Assembly: GCF_017355935.1 (NCBI RefSeq)
Contig: NZ_JAFIQT010000001.1
Span: 2,294,001-2,358,000 of the forward strand
Direction of reading: 5' to 3'
Origin: Telluribacter humicola
Lineage (GTDB): Bacteria > Bacteroidota > Bacteroidia > Cytophagales > Spirosomataceae
DNA: 64,000 nucleotides
Under the pieces are notes generated by a model. The model worked only from the letters and a program-made list of their open reading frames with translations. It was not told where the DNA came from and searched no databases. The position numbers were made by a program, and so were the translations under genes. Positions 26,552-34,708 of the stretch are shown here, one piece after another. Numbering within the stretch: the first letter of the stretch is position 1; each line of letters starts with the position of its first letter.

Positions 26552-26875
26552 CTACGGATTTCGGTTGTCCAGGATCAGGCGTTCGAGGGCATCCAGGTGG
26601 TTCTTAAAAGCTTCTTTACCGGCCAGCGTAGCATGGTAACGGGTATTGGGCTTCCGTCCCACAAACTGCTTCTCTACCCGCAGGTAGGCCGCCTCTTCGA
26701 GCGCACGCAGGTGGCTGGCCAGATTACCATCTGTCAGCTGCAGGGTTTCTTTCAGAAAATTAAAATCTACACTTTCCTCTACCATCAGTACCGACATTAT
26801 TCCAAGCCGTGCCCGGCTCTCAAAATCCTTGTTGATATCTTTTAGGTATTCCTTCACATTCTCCATATAGGGCAT
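26552..26875 (-). CDS. Winged-helix transcriptional regulator (HTH_34/MarR-like)
   Basis: The 107-residue protein is a single winged helix-turn-helix domain. SRARLGIMSVLMVEESVDFNFLKE forms helices 1-2, LQLTDGNLASHLRALEEAAYL is the recognition unit, and VGRKPNTRYHATLAGKEAF forms the wing. This pattern fits the small transcriptional regulators of the HTH_34 family. It lies 36 bases after the membrane gene that starts at 27556, so both are probably co-transcribed. It is the natural candidate to bind the two shared palindromes. Confidence 0.85.
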   Translation of the reverse strand: MPYMENVKEYLKDINKDFESRARLGIMSVLMVEESVDFNFLKETLQLTDGNLASHLRALEEAAYLRVEKQFVGRKPNTRYHATLAGKEAFKNHLDALERLILDNRNP

Positions 26876-26911
26876 CCGTTAGGCCTTACTCTCAAAATAA
26901 AATCAGGGTAC

Positions 26912-27556
26912 TTAGTTAAGTACCTGTTGGGGTGACCGTTCGTACTTGTAGTACATGACAATACCGTATACTACATGCAGTATCCCAAAGCCGAAGGTCC
27001 AGGCTATAAATCCAAACTCCACGAAGAAGCAGGTAAGTAAGCCTAGTGCCAATTCAAAAAAGCCCAGGGACCGTATGTCGCGGTAGGTGTACTTGCCGCA
27101 GTTGATGAGGGCCAGGCCATAAAACACCAGCATCGATGGCGCGATCAGTGGGTAATACTGGTGGTACAGCAGTACCAGACAGAAAACGCCACCGGCCGCT
27201 AGCGGTATACTCAGGTTTACGACCACCCGCTGAGCCTGGTTATTCCAGACCGACTGCTTTACCTTATGGGCATTACGAGTAGTAAAGTAAACGGCCGTAC
27301 TGATAGCCAGTATCAGGACCAACACGGCTACTGAGGCCAGGAACAACCCCGTCTCCTGCTTAGCCACTCCTTTGTACAAGTCCTGGTACTGTAAGTCACG
27401 ACTACTCAGATGCCACTGAATAGCGGCGGCACCCGCCAGCGCCGACAGACCGGCACCTATACCGGATAGTCCGCTCAGGGAAATAAAGCGGGAGGAACGA
27501 TCCATTATAGTACGGATCTCACGTAGGGCGGCGAGTTGTTCGTGTTGCTCAGTCAT
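26912..27556 (-). CDS. Membrane protein of unknown function in the regulator operon
   Basis: The 214-residue protein has a short cytosolic N-terminus rich in charged residues (LAALREIRTIMDRSSRF) and about six membrane helices in three hairpins. The first helix is glycine/alanine-rich. I recognise the recurring Bacteroidota arrangement of such a protein next to a small winged-helix regulator but no named function. Its start codon lies 8 bases from the 17-bp operator and about 13 bases from the predicted transcription start. Confidence 0.7.
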   Translation of the reverse strand: MTEQHEQLAALREIRTIMDRSSRFISLSGLSGIGAGLSALAGAAAIQWHLSSRDLQYQDLYKGVAKQETGLFLASVAVLVLILAISTAVYFTTRNAHKVKQSVWNNQAQRVVVNLSIPLAAGGVFCLVLLYHQYYPLIAPSMLVFYGLALINCGKYTYRDIRSLGFFELALGLLTCFFVEFGFIAWTFGFGILHVVYGIVMYYKYERSPQQVLN

Positions 27557-27564
27557 ATCAAAGT

Positions 27565-27581
27565 ACTTTGTGATTCAAAGT
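27565..27581. promoter_or_regulatory. 17-bp operator overlapping the regulator operon promoter
   Basis: ACTTTGTGATTCAAAGT repeats the arms of the perfect palindrome at 26515-26531 with two central changes. It covers most of the -7 box and the predicted start site of the leftward regulator operon, an arrangement expected for negative autoregulation. Confidence 0.6.
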
Positions 27582-27606
27582 TAAAATGAATTTTCAGAAT
27601 GTCAAT
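27576..27606 (-). promoter_or_regulatory. Bacteroidota-type promoter of the regulator operon
   Basis: On the minus strand ATTG (27606-27603) is followed by exactly 19 bases and then TAACTTTG (27583-27576), matching the TTTG-N19-TAnnTTTG consensus. This is the best promoter match found in the window. Confidence 0.65.
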
Positions 27607-27630
27607 AGCATCAGACGAAAAAAAGTGCGA

Positions 27631-28065
27631 TTACTTTTCTCCCAACTCACCCAGGATCTGGATAGTTCGGGTGTCTTTCTCCCCGTTGAAGTAGTGGTCT
27701 AGTACCTGCCCAAATACCTGATTGTCGCTAACCTGACCAAATAAGGTCATGCAGGATTTTAGTTTAAGATCATCCGGCGTACCCATGATCTCCCGCGCCG
27801 ACTTGTTCCGGACCGACAGCAGGGCTTCGGATACTTCCAGTAGACGACTACCGAGTGTGGGGTGGGAGAGGTAGGCAGCGGCCTCTTCTCTGGATTTGAT
27901 GGCGTAGTAGCGGGAGGTTTCGGTTTGCCCTAATCCGAGGACCTGCGGAAAGATAAACCACATCCAGTGGCTCTGCTTTCGCCCATTACGAATTTCCCTC
28001 AGGGCATCGGAATATACTTGTTCCTGCGCTTCCAGGAAACGATCTAGGTCATACGTATCAATCAT
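27631..28065 (-). CDS. DUF1810 domain-containing protein
   Basis: The 144-residue soluble protein carries the DUF1810 signature: the DLDRFLEAQ start, HWMWFIFPQ, GLGQTETSRYYAI and a helical end with a conserved SCMTLF segment. The family is widespread and its function is not known; some entries carry a calpastatin label without experimental basis. It appears monocistronic. Confidence 0.87.
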   Translation of the reverse strand: MIDTYDLDRFLEAQEQVYSDALREIRNGRKQSHWMWFIFPQVLGLGQTETSRYYAIKSREEAAAYLSHPTLGSRLLEVSEALLSVRNKSAREIMGTPDDLKLKSCMTLFGQVSDNQVFGQVLDHYFNGEKDTRTIQILGELGEK

Positions 28066-28144
28066 GGTGTAGTAGGTTAGATATACTTATTTGGTTATAA
28101 ATAAGTATTCCTGAGTGTAGATCCTTTGGGTACGACTGTACCTC

Positions 28145-28543
28145 TTAATGTAAAGTTACCTTTGGCTGTCGCCAAGGCCTTTCCAGTACCAGCACCAGGG
28201 CAGTACCCAGTGTATAGGCCAGCATATCCAGCCACTCAAACTGGTGCCCAAGTACCAACAGAGCCAGCCGATGGTGCTGTATCCCCAGTTGCTCCACCAG
28301 ATTTCCATATTGCAGGGACTCTACTAGGTACGCGAAGCCTAATGACCCAATGGCAGCCGGCAGTACCGGTACATTGATGAAGCCTCTGACCACGCAATAC
28401 ACCAGGATCACCACTAGAAAATCACCGCCGCAGGGCCGGATGATCGGGTCCTTCAGGTACTTCGCTATTATTACTTCAATGATAAAGAGGGCTATCGCCC
28501 ACAGGACATACTTCTTCCTGAAAGTAAACATAATAGGACTCAC
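28145..28543 (-). CDS. DUF2809 domain-containing membrane protein
   Basis: This 132-residue protein has four hydrophobic helices and the DUF2809 pattern: a basic start, a PCGGDFLVVILVYCVVR segment and a late FEWLDMLAYTLG segment. It resembles small VanZ-like membrane proteins and is of unknown function. An ATG four codons downstream (28531) is an alternative start. It follows the methyltransferase gene by 19 bases and may be co-transcribed with it. Confidence 0.8.
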   Translation of the reverse strand: MSPIMFTFRKKYVLWAIALFIIEVIIAKYLKDPIIRPCGGDFLVVILVYCVVRGFINVPVLPAAIGSLGFAYLVESLQYGNLVEQLGIQHHRLALLVLGHQFEWLDMLAYTLGTALVLVLERPWRQPKVTLH

Positions 28544-28562
28544 TAAATCTGTGGAGGGGGTA

Positions 28563-29354
28563 CTACTGTTTCAAAACCGGGAGTCCAAGTAAGTACAATT
28601 TCTTTGCTTTTCCGACTAGCCGGCCTTTCTCCCAGTAGTAATCGTCGGAGGCTAATCCGTCGAGCAGCAGGTCCAGGTCTTCCAGCGTGTAGGTCCGGGT
28701 GTTGGATACAGCACCATCCCAGGCAAAGAAGAGGGGAATGATGGGGATCAGGTACGTAAATACGATCTGCTGCCAGGTCAGCGGCCGGACCAGCGGCGTA
28801 ATGAAGAAGGGAATCAGGAAGTTGAGCGGAAGCGCAATCCACCACAACCAGATGGGAAAGCTGTTATCGCTGATCTCGAATATACAGATAGGTTGTTTCT
28901 GCTCTTTAGCATCTCTCAGTATACCCTTCGCTACCTCCGGCCGCATGTGGTGCATACTGCCGACCATAGTCCGTACCCCTTTCATGGCCGGATTCACATC
29001 CGTGGCGTCGACGGGGGTAGTCAGGTACCTGACGGGCTGGTTCGGCTTATTATTGATCTGTTGGGCCAGCTCGAGGTTGGGGTACAGGTCGCTGAGTGTC
29101 AGGGTTAGATTCTGTATCCGGTGCTTCTGTCGGATGGTATCCACTACCTCTATCATCGGCCCGCCGCTGCCCGAGCAAAGGTCAACGATAGCCGGTGTAG
29201 TAGTATGCTTAAGCGCCCGGTGGATCAGTCCTGCCAGTTCGTCTCCTGATCCAAGCAGGCGGTGCATGACTACGATCAGCCGCGTTAGACTGGTCCGAAG
29301 CCAGTGGGGAAACCAGGCGAAATCTTCAAATTCAAATAGGTGTATGCGCTTCAT
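28563..29354 (-). CDS. Class I SAM-dependent methyltransferase-like protein
   Basis: The 263-residue protein has a SAM-binding motif I VDLCSGSGGP (about residues 57-66), an acidic residue after strand 2 (LTLSDLYPN) and a later FEISDNSFP segment. The C-terminal half has a hydrophobic pair of helices (WLWWIALPLNFLIPFFI and a second), suggesting membrane association. The substrate could be a lipid or quinone, but nothing in the sequence settles this. Confidence 0.75.
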   Translation of the reverse strand: MKRIHLFEFEDFAWFPHWLRTSLTRLIVVMHRLLGSGDELAGLIHRALKHTTTPAIVDLCSGSGGPMIEVVDTIRQKHRIQNLTLTLSDLYPNLELAQQINNKPNQPVRYLTTPVDATDVNPAMKGVRTMVGSMHHMRPEVAKGILRDAKEQKQPICIFEISDNSFPIWLWWIALPLNFLIPFFITPLVRPLTWQQIVFTYLIPIIPLFFAWDGAVSNTRTYTLEDLDLLLDGLASDDYYWEKGRLVGKAKKLYLLGLPVLKQ

Positions 29355-29467
29355 GAGAGGGCTGTGGTAGTTTCTTTTCTGGCAGTAAAGCTATGCAATA
29401 GTCACACTACCTGAGTAGCCTGTCGCCCATTTTATTCAATATTAATTTAATATGAAGAGCTCTATAT

Positions 29468-31675
29468 TTAGAAGGTACCATTCCCTTTGTTAAGGGCTAT
29501 CCAAACGCCCTGATCGCCAAAGCCAATAATATCAGCGGCTCTGTCCGTAGTGAGATTAGCCACGAATCGGGGGTGACGATCTACCCGCCAGCCGCCTTCA
29601 TTGATGCTGAAGTTCTTAATTACCCGGCGGGCCGGATGAAAGGTACCATCGCCCCTGCTCATAGCTACATAAACCCCATCATCACCAAAGCCTATGATAT
29701 CGGCTGTTCTGTCGCCCGTCAGATCCACCAGAAAGCGGGGATGACGGTCTACGCGCCAGCCCTGATTGAAGCCAAACTCATTAAGTACCAAGCGGGGAGG
29801 CTGGAAGTTGCCATTGCCTGCGCTAACGCAGGTCCATACACCGTCATTGCCGAAACCTACTACATCAGCCCGGCCTTCACCGGTTAGGTCTGCCAGGAAG
29901 CGGGGATGCTGGTTGACCCGCCAGCCCTGGTTATAGCCAAAATTATTGATGACACGGCGGGCCGGTTGAAAGTTGCCATTGCCGTTGCCAGTAGCCAGCC
30001 AGACGCCATCGTCAAAGAACCCTACAATATCAGTCGGAAAGTCTCCGGTTATCTTAGCCACAAAGCGTGGGTGTTTGTCTACCCGCCAGCCCTGATTGAA
30101 GCCAAAGTTTTGAAGTACCAGTTGAGTAGGCTGAAAGGTACCATCGCTGTTGCTGATCGCGATCCATACTCCGTGGTTACCAAAGCCAACGAAGTCATCC
30201 CGGAAGTCACCGTTGAGGTCCACCATCAGGCGCGGATGCTTGTCTACCCGCCAACCCTGGTTGTAGCCAAAGTCGTTAATAACCAATCGGGCCGCTTGGA
30301 AGGTGCCATTACCCCCGTTGAGAGCCGTCCAGACACCGTCGTCGCCAAAGCCCACAATATCAGCTCTCTCATCACGGGTCAGGTTCGCCATGAGCCTGAG
30401 ATGCTTATCCACACGCCAGTTGCCAGCCTTATATCCAAAATTGGCCAGTACAAAACGGGGAGGTTGGAAGCTGCCATTTCCATTATTTAGCGATGTCCAA
30501 ACGCCGTCATCGCCAAAGCCTACTATATCGGAACGTCGGTCTCCGGTCAGATCCGTGACGAACCGGGGGTGTTGATCTACCCGCCATCCCTGCTCATAAC
30601 CAAAATTATTGATGATAAATCGGGAGGGATCCGTTTCCGACTCCTGCGTGAAGCCACATTTATTGTTACCGGATAATCCAGCTACTCCGTTGAGGTAGCT
30701 GCCTGCGTAGAACTCCTGCTCCGGCGTAAGTACCAATGGTGGCGGCGTGAGGCTATCCGGTATCTGGTCGGGTAGGTGCGGGGCCAGTTCCGGGGGCAGG
30801 TACCTGGCCAGAAACATCGTCACAAAGTCAGCCGTGGCTTCATCCACCAGCTTACAGGTTCCGCGTGTCCGATCACAGGGAGTTGTTCCTTCGGGTAGGT
30901 AGTCCCAGTGCATTCCATTTTCAAAAATAATGCGGTGCTTGGGCGTGTTCAGCTTCTCCCACTGCCCATGGCCAAACATAGTCGTCAGTAAATCAGAACC
31001 ACCGTGGATAAACAGCATCGGGATGCCCAGGGCATCAATGGGTTTGGGACCACCCGCCTGGATGTCCCAGTTGCCCCACACCCCACTGAGCGATACATAA
31101 GCTGACAGATCGTTCTGCAAAGCAAAGCGGCCGGAAAGCAGAGCTCCGTAGGAGTGGCCGATGATTGCCGTAGCCGGGGGGGCCATAAGTACCTCCCGGT
31201 ACTCCCACGTCTGGCGCATCCAGGTGAGGGTAGCCGCTATCGCGGGTAGGGCCGGGTGATTAGGCGTAGCCGGATCAGTTCCACTTTCGGGTACATCCAG
31301 TGCAGCTACCACATAGCCTGCCCGGGCTAACTGAGCGGGCAACCTTAGCCATACCTTATAATGCTCTACCGCGCCGGGACAACTACCGTGTATAAACAGG
31401 ACAAGGGGATAACGCCCACAGCCCGCCAGGAGAGCCCCCGAGGCGGGAGAGCCATCCAGACTCGGAAAGAAGACCCGCAGGTTGGCCGGTGTACCCTGGT
31501 TAGTTGTGTAGTCCCGGTGCCCGTAGAAGACAGGAGTCAGAGCATTGGGTTGCCATCCGATCGGACAGCTGGGAGGCGGGGGAATAGGCCACTTCCTCTT
31601 ACGTGGTAAGTTCTTGGTGGCCGAGTGGTGGTCTTTGTGGGACCCCTCTTCAGGATGAAGTGTTTGATCAGTCAT
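29468..31675 (-). CDS. Alpha/beta hydrolase fused to a seven-bladed PVL-like lectin propeller
   Basis: The 735-residue protein starts at the ATG at 31675. Residues 60-300 form an alpha/beta hydrolase of the dienelactone/PET-hydrolase-like type: oxyanion region FIHGSCPG, nucleophile Ser175 in GHSYGA, Asp228 in HGGSD and His256 in GMHWDYL. Residues 352-735 are exactly seven repeats of about 55 residues. Each contains NFGYNQGWRVDKHPRF, a DLTGD acidic loop and VGFGDDGVW, an FG-GAP-like unit. Repeat length, number and wording match the fungal Psathyrella velutina lectin, a Ca-binding, GlcNAc-binding propeller. No signal peptide is visible, which is odd for such a protein. The protein ends at the last repeat. 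Confidence 0.85.
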   Translation of the reverse strand: MTDQTLHPEEGSHKDHHSATKNLPRKRKWPIPPPPSCPIGWQPNALTPVFYGHRDYTTNQGTPANLRVFFPSLDGSPASGALLAGCGRYPLVLFIHGSCPGAVEHYKVWLRLPAQLARAGYVVAALDVPESGTDPATPNHPALPAIAATLTWMRQTWEYREVLMAPPATAIIGHSYGALLSGRFALQNDLSAYVSLSGVWGNWDIQAGGPKPIDALGIPMLFIHGGSDLLTTMFGHGQWEKLNTPKHRIIFENGMHWDYLPEGTTPCDRTRGTCKLVDEATADFVTMFLARYLPPELAPHLPDQIPDSLTPPPLVLTPEQEFYAGSYLNGVAGLSGNNKCGFTQESETDPSRFIINNFGYEQGWRVDQHPRFVTDLTGDRRSDIVGFGDDGVWTSLNNGNGSFQPPRFVLANFGYKAGNWRVDKHLRLMANLTRDERADIVGFGDDGVWTALNGGNGTFQAARLVINDFGYNQGWRVDKHPRLMVDLNGDFRDDFVGFGNHGVWIAISNSDGTFQPTQLVLQNFGFNQGWRVDKHPRFVAKITGDFPTDIVGFFDDGVWLATGNGNGNFQPARRVINNFGYNQGWRVNQHPRFLADLTGEGRADVVGFGNDGVWTCVSAGNGNFQPPRLVLNEFGFNQGWRVDRHPRFLVDLTGDRTADIIGFGDDGVYVAMSRGDGTFHPARRVIKNFSINEGGWRVDRHPRFVANLTTDRAADIIGFGDQGVWIALNKGNGTF

Positions 31676-31989
31676 AGCTTTCCCCTGAGTAAGTGAATAC
31701 AACGATCGAATACATGATCCAACCAGGCCCTGAGCCAATCCTGCTACTACATAAAAGTGTCCTTTATCAATCTGGATGCCTGTACTACTAGGTTCTATGT
31801 CAGTGGCCTGGGCGGTTGTGATTGTCTAATAAAGATACGGAGGTTTTGGATACGGAACCTAAGATTTTAGTGACCGGTACAGGGGGATTGGTTGATGGTA
31901 AGTTGCTGTTTTTCATAACTATTTTGCCTTTTCCGGCTTTACATGTATGTAGCCAGGTATGGCTACCAGGACAACCAACCATTTTAGAG
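31676..31989. other. Divergent intergenic region
   Basis: These 314 bases separate the leftward hydrolase-lectin gene from the rightward discoidin-like gene and should contain both promoters. I see no TAnnTTTG box with a proper -33 partner, no RNA gene and no convincing coding sequence. An open frame extends the rightward gene upstream, but its translation is hydrophobic and unrelated to the domain. Confidence 0.5.
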
Positions 31990-32469
31990 ATGATGCGGAA
32001 AAGAATTATAGATCAGGACCCGGGAAAAGCATCTGCTGCGGAGGGAAAGTGGCTGGATGTAAAAGACCTGGCTCAGGTAGAAGTGACTTCAGAGGATGAA
32101 GCCTTTCCTATCGAGGATGCATTTGAGACGTACGATGGTTCATCGGGCTGGCGGGCATCCGAGCCGGGCAAGCAGACCATCCGGGTTATCTTTGATGAAC
32201 CACAGCGAATACATACCATTCACCTCTACTTTCAGGAGGAGCAACACGCCCGGACCCAGGAGTTTCTGCTACGGTGGTCACCGGATGAGGGGCAACCCCT
32301 GCGGGAGAATGTACGGCAGCAGTACAACTTCAGCCCCGACTCCTCTACCGAGGAACAGGAAACCTATACCGTCAACCTGGAAGAGGTAAAGGTAGTGGAG
32401 CTCACTATAATTCCGGATGTGGGTGGAGGTAGTGCTAAAGCGTCTGTTAGCAGATTTTTGATTGGCTAA
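31990..32469 (+). CDS. Discoidin (F5/8 type C)-like small protein
   Basis: The 159-residue protein is read from the first of two adjacent ATGs at 31990. Residues about 40-150 resemble the beta-sandwich of F5/8 type C carbohydrate-binding domains: an AFETYDGSSGWRAS segment, QTIRVIFDEPQRIHTIHLYF and a late VVELTIIPD strand. There is no signal peptide. It is divergently arranged with the hydrolase-lectin gene, so both products may bind glycans; this is inference. The fold assignment is moderately supported. Confidence 0.6.
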   Translation: MMRKRIIDQDPGKASAAEGKWLDVKDLAQVEVTSEDEAFPIEDAFETYDGSSGWRASEPGKQTIRVIFDEPQRIHTIHLYFQEEQHARTQEFLLRWSPDEGQPLRENVRQQYNFSPDSSTEEQETYTVNLEEVKVVELTIIPDVGGGSAKASVSRFLIG

Positions 32470-32497
32470 GGAACTATTTCCTCGAGGTACCATAGTA

Positions 32498-32517
32498 GGT
32501 CTGTGGGGACACAGACC
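32498..32517. repeat. Short stem-loop repeat, unit A1
   Basis: An 8-bp perfect stem (32498-32505 with 32510-32517) closes a GGGA tetraloop. It is the first of a pair with 32547-32564 and is nearly identical to a unit at 55158-55177, which marks it as a dispersed repeat. Confidence 0.6.
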
Positions 32518-32546
32518 ACGTATAGAATAGAATACCACTATCCGAA

Positions 32547-32564
32547 GGTTGTGAAGACACAACC
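32547..32564. repeat. Short stem-loop repeat, unit A2
   Basis: A 7-bp perfect stem (32547-32553 with 32558-32564) closes an AAGA loop. The stem differs from unit A1 by paired changes on both arms while the GTG-loop-CAC core is kept. Confidence 0.55.
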
Positions 32565-32659
32565 CCCTGATAACGCGCCTGCTAAAACCTGCTAAAATAG
32601 AACTTAATAGCTTATTAAGGTATACTACTAACTAGCTCATAGATAGTGGTCGCCTAAAA

Positions 32660-33016
32660 CTACTCTTTTCGTACCGCTTCCATGTCGGTATCCATAATAT
32701 GGAGTACCAGGCCCACTACCTTGCGGGTGGATGGGTCGCGTTTGAAGGTAACCAGAGAGCCGTACTGGCTGGTAGATTTGAAAACGTCGGGCTTGTCCTG
32801 GGGGAGGAGTTTATTGGAACCATGACTATCGGCTTCGCCGTATAAGGCACCATCTGACACCTTTACCACAAAGTTGGTGATGAACTCAGTATTCTTAAAC
32901 TGATAGGTACCTGCATACTCTTCCGGGGCACTAGTAACCAGGTACTTTGGAGCAGTTGTAAAGGAGAAAGTTCCTAAAACAGCAAGCAGAAACAGGCACG
33001 ACAGTAGATTTTTCAT
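32660..33016 (-). CDS. Small secreted protein of unknown function
   Basis: The 118-residue protein has a signal peptide (hydrophobic LSCLFLLAVLGTFSF, cleavage near residue 22). The mature part has EEYAGTYQFKN, a pattern seen in small beta-sandwich domains such as DUF3471-like tails, then alternating strands. No catalytic residues are evident. It lies 39 bases beyond the end of the coupled membrane pair in the same orientation. Confidence 0.65.
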   Translation of the reverse strand: MKNLLSCLFLLAVLGTFSFTTAPKYLVTSAPEEYAGTYQFKNTEFITNFVVKVSDGALYGEADSHGSNKLLPQDKPDVFKSTSQYGSLVTFKRDPSTRKVVGLVLHIMDTDMEAVRKE

Positions 33017-33055
33017 AGTAGTTAGTAGTAAGTAGTTGTTGATAATACAGGCAAT

Positions 33056-34708
33056 TTACAACGTAGTCGTATCCTTCACCTTCGCATCAAACACCCCCGT
33101 GATCACCTGCCCATTCCGCTTGATCTGTAAGAAAATGCGGTACTGGCCATCCTTGGGGAAGGAGTAGGGGAAGGTGATGCGGTTGGTATGCTCTTCGCCA
33201 TTGTGGGTACTGCCCTTCATTTCCATACCCATTTCTTTCATCAGAAAGGTTTCGCGCTCGGCCGAAGACATGGTCTTGAGGCGGGCCAGGTACCGGTCTA
33301 TGCTGTCGCGGAATACCTGCGGATTGGGGCGCTTGTAGATACGGGTGGTATCGGCAATGCGGCCTTTGAGCGTCTGCTCGGCGGCCATGGCGAAGGTGCC
33401 AACCGGGTGCAGGTGAATGTACACCGAGCCGTCGGATCGGACAATAGCCGCGTGCCCCGGCATACCCAAATAAGGCTCTAGCCTGGCCGGTGTACCATCG
33501 GGATTGAATACCTCAAAGGCCAGTTGGTAAGGCTTACCAGCTTCGAAGGTATTGCCTGAAGTACCTTCCCATACTACATAGGAGCCGTCTTTAAGTTTGG
33601 TCCTGGTACCTGGCGTACCACACACTACCACGTTTTCATCCAACGGTACCTGTTTTGGATTATTCAATGGGTCGGTTACGACGTAGGTATCTTCCTCGTC
33701 GGTGCGTTTGAGCGCGGTAGTAGTAGCAGCCAGTTCGGGTATCTCTACCGTGTCTACGATGGTTTCGGCAAAGCCCGATAGCTGCACAATATCCGCGTAG
33801 ACCAGGTACTTGCCCGGAGGTAGTTTGGGTACGTAAGCCTGGAAGGTAGTACTGTCGCGGCGCTCGGGGTGAAGGTGCGCGAAGGCATCCAGCCCCGGAG
33901 TGCGCACCAGGAAGAGATGCATCAGCTTACCGTGGTCGGGTACGAGGGTACTCAGCATACTGCCCCGGCGCCGGGCAGCCCAGCCGGTAGTATCGATCTG
34001 CAGGCTGAATAGGCGCTGACCGTCTTCGTTGATGATTTTTGAAGTACCCTGCAGGGGCTTATAGATCCACTGGCGGTAGTCGGCGGCCCAGCTATCCCAC
34101 CAGCTGCTACCCCCGTAGAGGATCACGGCACACACCACCGTAGCAATCCCCATGTTCATCCAGCGTTTGCGCTTCTGTGGCGCCGTAAGTACCTGTCCGG
34201 GTTTCATGATGCCGTCGCTGACGCTAGCACCAATGGCAGTTACCATCAGTAGTACCAGGAACAGCCCCAGCCCCGTCAGGAGCCAGCCCAGTCCGGCGGG
34301 CATGTCGCGCTCGGCAGTGGATACGGCCACGATGGGTACCACCAGTTGCCCTTTGCCCAGCTTGCCATCCAGTTCGATCTGCACGCTGGACGAGCCCCAT
34401 TCCATCAGCCACACAATACCCTGAAACTGTCCCGGCTGTCCGGCTACGGGTACTATATCGTCGGGGGAGGGAGCCCCTTCGTCACCGGAGCGGAAGTAGA
34501 TAGGCCGCGCCTGTACCGAAGTGATGCCTTCACTTTCTGAATAGACACTGATTTGAGCCGTACCGGGTATCACATCCGGCGGCTGTACATTGACCAGGAC
34601 CTTATAAGGCCCGGCCTGTCCCTGAAAAAGTACTCCCGAACTACCTACGTGGGCCTGTGCGGCAACCGCACTCAGGAGCAAACCTACTATGAAAAGAAGC
34701 TTTCTCAT
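33056..34708 (-). CDS. Membrane-anchored protein with extracytoplasmic beta domains, unknown function
   Basis: The 550-residue protein has a signal peptide (cleavage near AQA at residue 19) and a first beta domain to about 130. Two membrane helices follow (about 139-162 and 186-204), then a large extracytoplasmic region. That region has a His/Met-rich segment GKLMHLFLVRTPGLDAFAHLHP and a PPGKYLVYADI strand. These resemble YtkA/CopC-like domains associated with metal handling. A second segment, GMPGHAAIVRSDGSVYIHLHP, repeats the pattern, so two such domains may be present. It overlaps the upstream membrane gene by an ATGA, implying that both products work together. Confidence 0.65.
   Translation of the reverse strand: MRKLLFIVGLLLSAVAAQAHVGSSGVLFQGQAGPYKVLVNVQPPDVIPGTAQISVYSESEGITSVQARPIYFRSGDEGAPSPDDIVPVAGQPGQFQGIVWLMEWGSSSVQIELDGKLGKGQLVVPIVAVSTAERDMPAGLGWLLTGLGLFLVLLMVTAIGASVSDGIMKPGQVLTAPQKRKRWMNMGIATVVCAVILYGGSSWWDSWAADYRQWIYKPLQGTSKIINEDGQRLFSLQIDTTGWAARRRGSMLSTLVPDHGKLMHLFLVRTPGLDAFAHLHPERRDSTTFQAYVPKLPPGKYLVYADIVQLSGFAETIVDTVEIPELAATTTALKRTDEEDTYVVTDPLNNPKQVPLDENVVVCGTPGTRTKLKDGSYVVWEGTSGNTFEAGKPYQLAFEVFNPDGTPARLEPYLGMPGHAAIVRSDGSVYIHLHPVGTFAMAAEQTLKGRIADTTRIYKRPNPQVFRDSIDRYLARLKTMSSAERETFLMKEMGMEMKGSTHNGEEHTNRITFPYSFPKDGQYRIFLQIKRNGQVITGVFDAKVKDTTTL

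Noticed and set aside
29573-30490. Two long rightward open frames with repeated hydrophobic phrases
   Set aside because: They are complements of the seven propeller repeats, which explains their repetitive look.
31822-31989. Upstream extension of the discoidin-like frame
   Set aside because: The added residues start at a non-ATG codon, form an unrelated hydrophobic stretch and are not followed by a signal cleavage site; the double ATG at 31990 is better.
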